Of a stretch of DNA of 5,723 bases, positions 1-5,145 are shown in pieces. Position numbers and translations under genes: made by a program. Origin of the DNA: Nitrososphaeraceae archaeon (GTDB lineage Archaea > Thermoproteota > Nitrososphaeria > Nitrososphaerales > Nitrosopumilaceae); NCBI GenBank assembly GCA_025922755.1, contig JAICHE010000084.1, forward strand, positions 1-5,723, given 5' to 3'. The number at the start of each line of letters is the position of its first letter. Position 1 is the stretch's first letter. The notes below the pieces were generated by a model that was not told the DNA's origin, made no database searches, and was given only the letters and a program-made list of their open reading frames with translations.

Positions 1-77
1 AGTGTTGCCTCATTTTCATATTTTTTTATGGCATATTGGACTAAAACCATTTTTTCATCTGCAGAATATTCGGTCAA
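1..77 (-). CDS. Possible N-terminal fragment of an unidentified protein, cut by the window edge
   Basis: On the minus strand this is the only frame that stays open from the edge back to a stop just upstream at 120-122. From a TTG at 77-75 it would read 25 residues starting MTEYSADEKMVLVQYAIKKY, which looks like a charged amphipathic helix. An ATG lies in the same frame at 50-48. The T-rich stretch at 98-109 lies about 27 bases before the TTG and could serve as a TATA-like element, but it may equally be the terminator of the gene before it. The plus strand is also open over 1-123, so coding is not proven. No family is recognised. Confidence 0.25.
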   Translation of the reverse strand, partial: MTEYSADEKMVLVQYAIKKYENEAT

Positions 78-102
78 CTGTAGTTTACAGCTCCTTTCAA
101 TT

Positions 103-109
103 AAAAAAA
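103..109 (-). terminator. T-tract terminator after the thioredoxin-like gene
   Basis: On the minus strand a run of seven T lies about 11 bases after the stop codon of the last gene of the operon. Archaeal termination commonly uses oligo-T tracts without a hairpin, and no stem is seen here. The same tract could alternatively be part of a promoter for the frame at 1-77. Confidence 0.4.
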
Positions 110-119
110 CATTACCAGC

Positions 120-341
120 CTAATGAAACATTTTCTCAAGTTTCTCTTTTTTTGGAATTCCAGTAAACTCTAATTTTTCGTCTATTACTAAACCTGGGGC
201 AGTAAATATAGGATATTTTTCTAAATACTCTGGATTTTTTGTTACATCAATTAGGTCATATCTTACTCCAAGATCATCTAACATTTTTTCAAGGATATTA
301 CAATTGGAGCATCCAGGAGTGGTTAGAACTTCAACTTTCAT
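120..341 (-). CDS. Small thioredoxin/glutaredoxin-fold protein with CxxC active site
   Basis: This 73-residue protein has the core of a small thioredoxin-fold domain: a beta strand, then Thr-Pro-Gly and a Cys-Ser-Asn-Cys site at residues 11-14, a helix, a second strand around 27-33, and Ala-Pro-Gly at 48-50, where Pro49 is the likely cis-proline facing the active site. The length fits the minimal archaeal 'thioredoxin_3'/glutaredoxin-like group. There is no signal peptide, so it should be cytoplasmic and carry out thiol-disulfide exchange. Its ATG overlaps the stop of the YHS gene by ATGA, so it is probably translationally coupled as the last gene of the operon. A natural role is to give electrons to the CcdA-like membrane protein encoded upstream, or to keep the YHS cysteines reduced. 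The fold call is strong and the partner is inferred. Confidence 0.9.
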   Translation of the reverse strand: MKVEVLTTPGCSNCNILEKMLDDLGVRYDLIDVTKNPEYLEKYPIFTAPGLVIDEKLEFTGIPKKEKLEKMFH

Positions 342-472
342 GATTCTATAAATTGATCCGGATTTTGTTCAAAGGCCCAACGGCATGTGGCACAACAAAA
401 TCGATATTCCTTTCCTTTGTGGACCAAGGGTTCTCCTTTTTTTACCTCCATTCCACAAACAGGATCTTTCAT
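338..472 (-). CDS. YHS-domain metal-binding small protein
   Basis: This 44-residue protein begins MKDPVCGMEVKKGEP and continues through HKGKEYRFCCATC to an Asn-Pro-Asp-Gln-Phe near the end. This is the full YHS-domain pattern: Asp-Pro-Val-Cys-Gly-Met, then a His-x-Gly-x-x-Tyr-x-Phe-Cys-Cys segment and a C-terminal Phe-x-x-Asn-Pro. Cysteines lie at 6, 26, 27 and 30. YHS domains (related to TRASH) bind or sense heavy metals and often occur in copper-transport ATPases and metal-resistance operons. The protein has no signal or membrane segment, so it is probably cytoplasmic. It overlaps the genes on both sides by ATGA (starting inside the stop of the CcdA-like gene and ending inside the start of the thioredoxin-like gene), which supports it being a real gene despite its size. 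The metal is not shown by the sequence; copper is a guess from the family. Confidence 0.9.
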   Translation of the reverse strand: MKDPVCGMEVKKGEPLVHKGKEYRFCCATCRWAFEQNPDQFIES

Positions 473-1455
473 GATATTGTTTTCTTGTTGTGGCTAAAAT
501 ACCATATGATTGGAAACACAATCAATCCGGCAAATAATATCGGAGCAATTTCCTGAGGTAGCTCCGTTTCGTAATCATGAATATGTTGACCAACATGAAA
601 CTCTGGGGGAATTGGTGTCATCGAGACTAGATTGTTCCAGGCAATATGAACAAATGTTGATTCATACCACTCATGACCTCCTGGAATTCCTTGAATAATT
701 AGAAACGCTCCAATTACAATTAACATCCAACCAGTAATTTTTTCAATATTTTCTCTACTAGATGTAATTCCCTTTGTAGCATTGATTCCAATAATAGCAA
801 GAACTGAAAGGAGAATCAGCGGAATCGCTCTTCCAACACCATGAACAATTCCCAGACTTGCACCAATCTCAGCGCTTCCCGTACCTGCTATGTAAATTAA
901 AAGCCAGTAAAACATTGGGTTAGGACAGCCAACTCCCGCGTTTCCTAGGAGCAGGCCCATGAAAAATGATTTAGAGTAATCTCCTCTATTTTGAATAAAT
1001 TTTGGAGTTCCCGAATACGTTGGTAATTTTAATTCAAATAATTTTAGTTGCGATAAACCAAAAAGAAAAGCTGCAATACCTGCAATTAAAAACATGTAGA
1101 TAGAAATTTGATCCAAATTTGCTGTTTGCCCTAATAGTCCTATTCCCAATCCATAGAACATGATTGTAATTGTAAGACCAACTCCAAATAATGAGGCCAT
1201 AACTAGTCCTTTTTTTCCACCCTTTCCCATACTAAGAGGAATAATTATGAAGACAAGAGGAAGTGTGCACGGTAAAATAATCATGGAAAGTCCTGCAAGA
1301 TATGCAAGGATTAACCAAGATGGATATGATAATTCTTGTCCTGCACTAATTGCAGTCTCGTTTGTTATTCCAAAAATTCCGCCAACAAAGATTAATGAAA
1401 ATAATACAAATAATACAACAACCAAACTTTTTTTTGTATTGATTTGGGTTGACAC
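469..1455 (-). CDS. CcdA/DsbD-like transmembrane thiol-disulfide electron carrier with His-rich C-terminal loop
   Basis: This 328-residue membrane protein belongs to the CcdA / DsbD transmembrane-domain family, which passes electrons from cytoplasmic thioredoxin to the outside through two membrane cysteines. The two expected cysteines are present: Cys63 in ILPCTLPL and Cys177 in GCPNP. About eight helices can be drawn: 11-30, 47-76, 83-108, 116-138, 163-190, 198-224, 240-257 and 304-321. The basic loops (78-82, 138-162, 226-240 and the tail) fall on the inside. The six-helix CcdA core is thus extended by a helix at each end and by an outside loop at 258-303 that contains His261, His270, His287, His291 and His293. 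The start is GTG at 1455; it is the only likely start before the upstream in-frame TAA, and the ATG at 1457 is in another frame. It is the first gene of the operon. Because archaeal ammonia oxidisers depend mainly on copper proteins, a role in extracytoplasmic disulfide reduction or copper handling fits better than cytochrome c assembly, but this is inference. Confidence 0.88.
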   Translation of the reverse strand: MSTQINTKKSLVVVLFVLFSLIFVGGIFGITNETAISAGQELSYPSWLILAYLAGLSMIILPCTLPLVFIIIPLSMGKGGKKGLVMASLFGVGLTITIMFYGLGIGLLGQTANLDQISIYMFLIAGIAAFLFGLSQLKLFELKLPTYSGTPKFIQNRGDYSKSFFMGLLLGNAGVGCPNPMFYWLLIYIAGTGSAEIGASLGIVHGVGRAIPLILLSVLAIIGINATKGITSSRENIEKITGWMLIVIGAFLIIQGIPGGHEWYESTFVHIAWNNLVSMTPIPPEFHVGQHIHDYETELPQEIAPILFAGLIVFPIIWYFSHNKKTIS

Positions 1456-1474
1456 ATATTGATTGGTTTTACCA

Positions 1475-1503
1475 ATTATTTAATCTGACTAGATTGTTTA
1501 TAG
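1475..1503 (-). promoter_or_regulatory. Promoter of the CcdA-YHS-thioredoxin operon (two TATA-like boxes)
   Basis: Read on the minus strand, ATTAAATAAT (1484-1475) is centred about 24 bases before the GTG start, the right place for a leaderless transcript. A second box, CTATAAACAAT (1503-1493), is about 43 bases upstream and would give a leader of roughly 18 bases. This second box is identical to the one before the response-regulator gene. No clear Shine-Dalgarno site is seen, which favours the nearer box. Confidence 0.5.
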
Positions 1504-1529
1504 ACAGAGGATTCTATCATGATATGAAA

Positions 1530-2159
1530 TTAAGGATTTGATTTTGATAATTTTAAGCTAATTTCTTCTCCATTATCAATTGGAATAGTAACTGATCTGA
1601 TTTTGGGATTTTTTCTTACATGTTCTACATAACGTGAGGTAAGTTTTTGAAATCTCTCAGGATACAAAATATTATCTGCTCCAACTACTCCGCTTGGTTT
1701 CACTAGAGGAAAAACAGAATCAAAATATTGGATGTAGCGTTCTTTGTCTGCATCAATAAACACAAAATCAAAGAATTCTTGCGGGTATTTTTTACAAATT
1801 TCTGATAAAACCTCAAGGGCATCCCCTTTTCTTATCTCAATAAAATTATCAACACCTGCCTCTTCAAAATTATTTTTTGCACGTTCAATCTTCTGTTCAT
1901 CATGTTCAATTGTAATGATTTTTCCATCCTTTTCAGATAAGGCCTCTGCAAACCATATTGTAGAATATCCTGTTGACATTCCAATTTCTAGAATATTTTT
2001 TGCCTTCATATTTCTTAGAAGAATGTTGTAAAAAATTCCGGTGTCTCTACCTATTGCTAAGACTTTTTCTGAATTGGGGACTTGGTGAGGGTTTTCTTGT
2101 TCAAATTTTTCTTGTTCTTCTATTCTTTTTAGCACAGAATCAATTTTAGACTTTATCAT
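1530..2159 (-). CDS. Class I SAM-dependent O-methyltransferase (family 3, catechol/CCoA-OMT-like)
   Basis: This 209-residue protein has the layout of metal-dependent O-methyltransferase family 3. Residues 54-67 give the SAM-binding motif I (NILEIGMSTGYST). Glu85 in ITIEHD ends the second strand and should bind the SAM ribose. FIDADKERY at 134-142 carries the Asp136/Asp138/Lys139 cluster, and ADN at 161-163 supplies the further Asp and Asn that normally hold the divalent metal. An N-terminal helical segment (1-50) fits the cap seen in this family, and the length is typical of bacterial and archaeal members. It should be cytoplasmic. The substrate cannot be read from the sequence: small catechol-like molecules or tRNA (as for the related bacterial TrmR) are both possible. 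It stands 74 bases upstream of the CcdA-like gene on the same strand, but that gap contains its own promoter, so the genes may be separately transcribed. Confidence 0.9.
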   Translation of the reverse strand: MIKSKIDSVLKRIEEQEKFEQENPHQVPNSEKVLAIGRDTGIFYNILLRNMKAKNILEIGMSTGYSTIWFAEALSEKDGKIITIEHDEQKIERAKNNFEEAGVDNFIEIRKGDALEVLSEICKKYPQEFFDFVFIDADKERYIQYFDSVFPLVKPSGVVGADNILYPERFQKLTSRYVEHVRKNPKIRSVTIPIDNGEEISLKLSKSNP

Positions 2160-2164
2160 GAAGA

Positions 2165-2215
2165 GCCTAAGTCCAAGTAATGTAAATTTGTTTTAAAATT
2201 ATGCCTACAAGTAAT
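2165..2215. repeat. Imperfect direct repeat upstream of the methyltransferase gene
   Basis: GCCTA-AGTC-CAAGTAAT (2165-2181) is followed by GCCTA-CAAGTAAT (2203-2215). The second copy lacks the 4 bases AGTC. Starts are 38 bases apart and both copies lie within the 60 bases before the methyltransferase start, overlapping its likely promoter. It may be a regulator site or chance in AT-rich DNA. Otherwise the gap 2160-2282 shows only T-rich promoter-like sequence. Confidence 0.3.
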
Positions 2216-2282
2216 AAAATATGATCTTAAGGTCAATTAATTTTTTTAATTCCCATTACAACTAGGAATGTATTATAGTTAC

Positions 2283-2369
2283 ATGGGCAATAGGTTAGAA
2301 GAACACGAGGTCATCATTGACAAAGACTTTGAAGAGTTTATGAAGTCTGCAGCATTTTTCCAAAGATGA
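2283..2369 (+). CDS. Possible 28-residue acidic small protein
   Basis: The frame begins MGNRLEEHEVIIDKDFEEF and ends AAFFQR. It is charged and helix-friendly rather than random-looking AT-rich translation, and hydrophobic residues recur at helical spacing. An in-frame ATG at 2268 would add five residues (MYYSY). T-rich sequence at 2236-2252 lies about 25-30 bases upstream of either start and could be the TATA element of a leaderless transcript. The stop codon lies within a perfect hairpin. It is divergent from the methyltransferase gene and convergent with the TPR gene. No domain is recognised and it is too short to be certain. Confidence 0.4.
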   Translation: MGNRLEEHEVIIDKDFEEFMKSAAFFQR

Positions 2370-2397
2370 AATTTTGATATTTTAAAATTTCATCTTT
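2362..2397 (+). terminator. Perfect 14-bp hairpin followed by T-runs
   Basis: AAAGATGAAATTTT (2362-2375) pairs perfectly with AAAATTTCATCTTT (2384-2397) around an 8-base loop. It covers the last codons of the small plus-strand frame and is followed by T-rich sequence including six T at 2404-2409. It lies between two convergent genes, so it could end transcription on both strands. The inverted repeat is plainly visible; its role as a terminator is inferred. Confidence 0.5.
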
Positions 2398-2416
2398 TGT
2401 GAATTTTTTAATTTGT

Positions 2417-2422
2417 AAAAAA
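2417..2422 (-). terminator. T-tract after the TPR gene
   Basis: On the minus strand a run of six T lies about 9 bases after the TPR gene's stop, with a shorter T run just before it. This fits simple archaeal oligo-T termination. Confidence 0.35.
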
Positions 2423-2430
2423 TACTTTTC

Positions 2431-2823
2431 CTAAACTTGCTTTAAATTTTTTTCACATTCTATTAGAGAATCACGTAATTTTCCATTGTTATGATATCCA
2501 TCAAGAGGGTTAAGATCCAGTGCAATGTTATAGCACTTTATTGCCTCTTTGTATTTTTCTAAATTCTTGAAGGTATGCCCCAAGTTTTGCCAAGATAAAA
2601 TATCGTGTTTGTTAATTTTAAGAGAGTGTCGGTAGAATTTCAAAGCTAATTTGAAATTTCCTAGATTGTATTGAGCATCGCCTTTTGTTGCCCAACCATC
2701 AAAGTCATTAGGATCAAGTTCTATCATTTTTTGTCCATAGGAAAATAGAGTTTCCCATTGTTGTAATTTTGTAGCCTCTAGTGCTTTTTTTCTCCAATAT
2801 TTTCTGTCTCTTTTGCCTAACAT
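2431..2823 (-). CDS. Small tetratricopeptide-repeat (TPR) protein
   Basis: This 130-residue protein consists almost entirely of TPR helical hairpins. A degenerate first unit covers about 8-39 (ending IELDPND). A clear second unit runs about 42-75 (GWATKGDAQYNLGNFKLALK), and a third about 76-109 (WQNLGHTFKNLEKYKEAIK, then ALDLNPLDG). A short basic N-terminus (GKRDRKYWRKK) precedes them and a helix caps the end. There is no signal peptide or membrane segment, so it should be a cytoplasmic protein-protein adaptor. TPR proteins of this kind are common in Thaumarchaeota, but the partner cannot be inferred. It is a single-gene unit, divergent from the zinc-ribbon gene, with an AT-rich upstream region in which no single TATA box stands out. 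Confidence 0.88.
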   Translation of the reverse strand: MLGKRDRKYWRKKALEATKLQQWETLFSYGQKMIELDPNDFDGWATKGDAQYNLGNFKLALKFYRHSLKINKHDILSWQNLGHTFKNLEKYKEAIKCYNIALDLNPLDGYHNNGKLRDSLIECEKNLKQV

Positions 2824-2904
2824 GATTCAAATTAAATTATGTATTACGAATTTAATAAAATATTTCATCTATTCTAATCTGTCTGAAAAAAATGTGACTT
2901 ACAC

Positions 2905-2920
2905 TAAAATAAATAAATTA
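2905..2920 (+). promoter_or_regulatory. TATA-box region for the zinc-ribbon gene
   Basis: TAAAATAAATAAATTA is centred about 25 bases before the ATG at 2937, the position expected for the TATA box of a leaderless archaeal gene. There is no Shine-Dalgarno site before the ATG. Confidence 0.5.
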
Positions 2921-2936
2921 TTTTTTTAGTAATTTA

Positions 2937-3065
2937 ATGAGCTTTACTGATTGTCCTCGTTGTGCAAATCAAGGGTTGATGATGCCCTTAAAAAAAGAGG
3001 ATGATCGATATGTGTGTTCTATGTGTAAAGCAGAGTATAAAGAAGAAAGCGAAGTATCAGAATAA
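2937..3065 (+). CDS. 42-residue zinc-ribbon protein
   Basis: The protein begins MSFTDCPRCANQG and has a second pair in VCSMCKAEY, giving Cys6-x2-Cys9 and Cys27-x2-Cys30 separated by 17 residues. This is a complete four-cysteine zinc ribbon (rubredoxin-like knuckles) with an acidic tail (EESEVSE). The spacing and the short beta-type linker (LMMPLKKEDDRYV) support a folded, metal-bound domain and argue that the frame is real. Such tiny zinc ribbons are frequent in Thaumarchaeota, usually of unknown role; binding to nucleic acid or to transcription machinery is a common guess. It should be cytoplasmic. It ends 18 bases from the convergent response-regulator gene, with no T-tract between them, so the 3' ends of the two transcripts probably overlap. 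Confidence 0.82.
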   Translation: MSFTDCPRCANQGLMMPLKKEDDRYVCSMCKAEYKEESEVSE

Positions 3066-3083
3066 ATGAACAGAATAATGTGG

Positions 3084-3440
3084 TTAGTTAGCAATTGCCG
3101 TTAAAAGTTCATTTAACCTAACGGGTTTTTTCAAGCAGTCATGAATTCCATCTTTCTTTAACAAATTATCAACTTGTCGGGGTGTAAGTGAAGCGGCAGA
3201 CAAAATTATTATTTTTTGATCCTGTAGCATGTTGTTTCTTTCAAGTTTTTTGATAATGTCAAGTCCACTTATTTCTGGCATTGAAATATCCAAAACAACA
3301 GCATCGTATTTTTCCTCTTTTATGTGACCAAGGGCAATTTTTGGGTCATTAATTATTACATTGTCAAAGCCTTTTTTCTTGAGAAATATTGAGAGTAATT
3401 CTGAGACGTCATGGTTATCATCTACTATGAGTACTTTCAT
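3084..3440 (-). CDS. Single-domain CheY-like response regulator
   Basis: This 118-residue protein is a receiver domain alone. Asp7 and Asp8 (LIVDDN) form the Mg-binding acidic pocket, Asp51 in VVLDISMPEISG is the phosphate acceptor, Ser81 in IILSAAS is the conserved Ser/Thr, and Lys105-Pro106 is the conserved Lys with its cis-Pro. All key residues are present, so phosphorylation is expected. There is no output domain, so it would act by protein-protein contact, as CheY or Spo0F do. No histidine kinase lies in the window, so it is an orphan and its partner is unknown. The ATG at 3440 is supported by a TATA box about 25 bases upstream. Confidence 0.93.
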   Translation of the reverse strand: MKVLIVDDNHDVSELLSIFLKKKGFDNVIINDPKIALGHIKEEKYDAVVLDISMPEISGLDIIKKLERNNMLQDQKIIILSAASLTPRQVDNLLKKDGIHDCLKKPVRLNELLTAIAN

Positions 3441-3458
3441 TATTCAAATAACGCACAT

Positions 3459-3469
3459 ATTGTTTATAG
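3459..3469 (-). promoter_or_regulatory. TATA box of the response-regulator gene
   Basis: On the minus strand CTATAAACAAT is centred about 25 bases before the ATG at 3440. It is identical to the distal box of the CcdA operon promoter. The transcript would be leaderless. Confidence 0.6.
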
Positions 3470-3473
3470 CAAT

Positions 3474-3499
3474 GTGTCAGTTCTTATCTTAATTGACAC
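3474..3499. repeat. Inverted repeat upstream of the response-regulator TATA box (possible operator)
   Basis: GTGTCAGTT (3474-3482) pairs with AATTGACAC (3491-3499), nine pairs with one G-T, around an 8-base loop. It lies just upstream of the response regulator's TATA box, where an archaeal activator or repressor could bind. It is also the first of several consecutive hairpins that continue to 3577. Confidence 0.4.
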
Positions 3500-3500
3500 G

Positions 3501-3577
3501 TAAATTTTGGCTAAAATTTAGTCTCAAATTGTCTAAGGTCTACCCTAGTTTGAGCCTCTAATGCAATTTGATTAGGC
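3501..3577. repeat. Three further consecutive hairpins in a gene-free gap
   Basis: The gap 3441-3620 contains no gene. Here TAAATTTT (3501-3508) pairs perfectly with AAAATTTA (3513-3520). CTCAAA (3523-3528) pairs with TTTGAG (3549-3554), enclosing CTAAGG/CCCTAG (3533-3538 with 3543-3548, one mismatch). GCCT-AAT (3554-3562, with a 2-base bulge) pairs with ATTAGGC (3571-3577). The density of paired elements suggests a structured RNA or a processed 3' end, but no known RNA family is recognised. Confidence 0.35.
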
Positions 3578-3600
3578 ATGAAATTCAGATTTTAGGTAAT

Positions 3601-3611
3601 AAAAAGAAAAA
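3601..3611 (-). terminator. T-tract terminator of the large secreted-protein gene
   Basis: On the minus strand the sequence after the stop at 3621 is a C-rich patch followed by TTTTTCTTTTT. It begins about 9 bases after the stop codon. This is a typical archaeal oligo-T terminator. Confidence 0.55.
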
Positions 3612-3620
3612 GTTGGGGGT

Positions 3621-5117
3621 TTATTGTGGTGTGAATTCTGTTGTAGCTACTGGGTAGAATCGCATTTGAACTGTTGTTGCGCCATCATTTATGATTTCAA
3701 GACCTACATTGACAATTTGAGCCAAGTTAAAGACCCATTCATCATAGATTGCTTTGCAACTATAGTCATCACCAAAGACGATTTCCATAAAGGCTGCAAA
3801 TTCTTTTTCAGTGTTTATGATACCATCTGAAGCTTCGATCTGACCATTTGCTTGTGCAGCAGCTTCTGCAGGACCAATAATGTTATTGTCTGCGTCAGTA
3901 TTATCTACAGCATACCCTAGAGATACCAAATCAGCATTAGTTAAATCACCATCAACATCAAAGTCTTCAATGCTGATCTGATCATCATCTATTGTGTTTA
4001 TGGTAGCATTTGCTAGGATTGTTGCATCACATACTGCACCGCTCCATAGGAACATTCCGGTCATATCAACAAATGTGCTCTTGCCTTTTCCTTTCTGGGG
4101 AGAAGAGGAATCAAATCTTTCAAGAGATCCGTTTTTGACTTTGAATGCTTCTTTGTCTGTAATTGCACCAGCGACATTTATCAGATCTTCATCAGAACAT
4201 GATAATGCTTCAGAACCGTCTTTTACAAACAATCTGATGTCGTCAACAGACACATCACCTGACATGTCAGCATCTTTGTAGATTGGTTCTCCAATGGTAT
4301 AGTTTCCGCTCGAATCAGTGTCTCGATACATTTCTGTGCCATTTTCAAAATGGCTCAATATATCGCCAACATCAGAATCTCCACCGGTTACATCAAGAGT
4401 AAGATCTGTATTTGCTAATCTTTGGTCACCAGCTGTGACATTTTCGCTTAGATCCAAGTCACGATAGACGGTTTCGTTGAAAAACATTCCATCTGCAGGG
4501 TTGTCATCTGTATATGCTGTGAAGTTGGTAAAATTCATCAACAGGTTGCCAAAGTCAGAATCGCCTTCCTTGACAAGACTATTAACTTCTGTCACATTGC
4601 ATATGTGGTTAATTATTGGTCCTGCAAGAGTGATATTACTGGCTTCTTGTTTTTTGCCCTTATCTGGGCCTCCTTTTAATGACCAAAATACATAGTATCC
4701 CTCCTCTTCATATGGGAGTTGTACCTGAATTGGGTCATTTCCAGTAAAAGCTTCTGAGCATGGGTCTATTGCAGTCAGATTTTCAACCTTTGATTTTTGG
4801 TTTGAAATAAACTCAATTGTTTCCTTTACTGTATCATTTGTGTATTGAGAAAAGAAAACTGAACCGCCACCTGGAGAATCATCACAATTGTAATCAGCCT
4901 TTTTTCCATGGCCAATCAGATTGTGGTGTGCTCCACTTGGTACACCGTTGCTCCATTCAATTACGTTTTTGCCGTTTTTATCTTGAGGTTTAGCTGCAAA
5001 TGCAGAATGATCTGCAGTTAAACTTCCAAGCGAAAATGAACCAAAAACCATAATTGCTGCAAGACTGATTGCAAGAACTTTTTTTGCGTTAACATAGTCG
5101 TTGTATGAAATTGTCAT
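3621..5117 (-). CDS. Secreted acidic protein with duplicated Asp-rich, EF-hand/dockerin-like segments
   Basis: From the ATG at 5117 this is a 498-residue exported protein. Residues 1-42 form a signal peptide: Lys12-Lys13, hydrophobic 14-34, likely cleavage after AFAA (42). In-frame ATGs at 5189 and 5261 would add 24 or 48 polar residues before the signal and are less likely, because the TATA box and two palindromes lie there. Residues about 50-165 form a beta-rich N-terminal domain. Residues 182-234 and 243-296 are tandem repeats of each other: each starts GDSD(F/V)G(N/D)(I/L)L and ends with an Asp-rich loop plus Asp-x-Arg-Leu (DLDLSENVTAGDQRL; DADMSGDVSVDDIRL). A third loop, DFDVDGDLTNADL, lies at 386-397. 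These resemble calcium loops of EF-hand/dockerin type. There are twelve N-x-S/T sequons (for example 94, 113, 161, 174, 195, 198) and six cysteines. There is no C-terminal anchor, so it is probably released or held on the S-layer. The function is not known. Confidence 0.85.
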   Translation of the reverse strand: MTISYNDYVNAKKVLAISLAAIMVFGSFSLGSLTADHSAFAAKPQDKNGKNVIEWSNGVPSGAHHNLIGHGKKADYNCDDSPGGGSVFFSQYTNDTVKETIEFISNQKSKVENLTAIDPCSEAFTGNDPIQVQLPYEEEGYYVFWSLKGGPDKGKKQEASNITLAGPIINHICNVTEVNSLVKEGDSDFGNLLMNFTNFTAYTDDNPADGMFFNETVYRDLDLSENVTAGDQRLANTDLTLDVTGGDSDVGDILSHFENGTEMYRDTDSSGNYTIGEPIYKDADMSGDVSVDDIRLFVKDGSEALSCSDEDLINVAGAITDKEAFKVKNGSLERFDSSSPQKGKGKSTFVDMTGMFLWSGAVCDATILANATINTIDDDQISIEDFDVDGDLTNADLVSLGYAVDNTDADNNIIGPAEAAAQANGQIEASDGIINTEKEFAAFMEIVFGDDYSCKAIYDEWVFNLAQIVNVGLEIINDGATTVQMRFYPVATTEFTPQ

Positions 5118-5135
5118 TGAAGTTTTTTTGATCAG

Positions 5136-5145
5136 ATTATTTAAA
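5136..5145 (-). promoter_or_regulatory. TATA box of the large secreted-protein gene
   Basis: On the minus strand TTTAAATAAT is centred about 24 bases before the ATG at 5117. Its core matches the proximal box of the CcdA operon. This position argues strongly for a leaderless mRNA starting at 5117 and against the upstream ATGs. Confidence 0.6.

Noticed and set aside
353..698. Plus-strand frames at 353-556 and 510-698
   Set aside because: They lie opposite the YHS and CcdA-like genes, which have clear family motifs; their translations show no domain.
1455..1457. ATG just before the GTG start of the CcdA-like gene
   Set aside because: It is in a different frame from the membrane protein; GTG is the only likely in-frame start.
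1160..1462. Plus-strand frame of 100 codons
   Set aside because: Shadow of the N-terminal part of the CcdA-like membrane protein.
1744..2031. Plus-strand frame of 95 codons
   Set aside because: Antisense to the methyltransferase core motifs; Ser/Phe-rich as expected from a reverse reading.
4227..4574. A true cellulosome-type dockerin
   Set aside because: The loops are only similar; key positions are irregular (the loop near 220 has Glu-Asn in place of Ser-Gly) and nothing else suggests a cellulosome.
3624..4695. Plus-strand frames at 3624-3830, 3994-4281 and 4477-4695
   Set aside because: Antisense to the large secreted protein, with no promoter or domain of their own.
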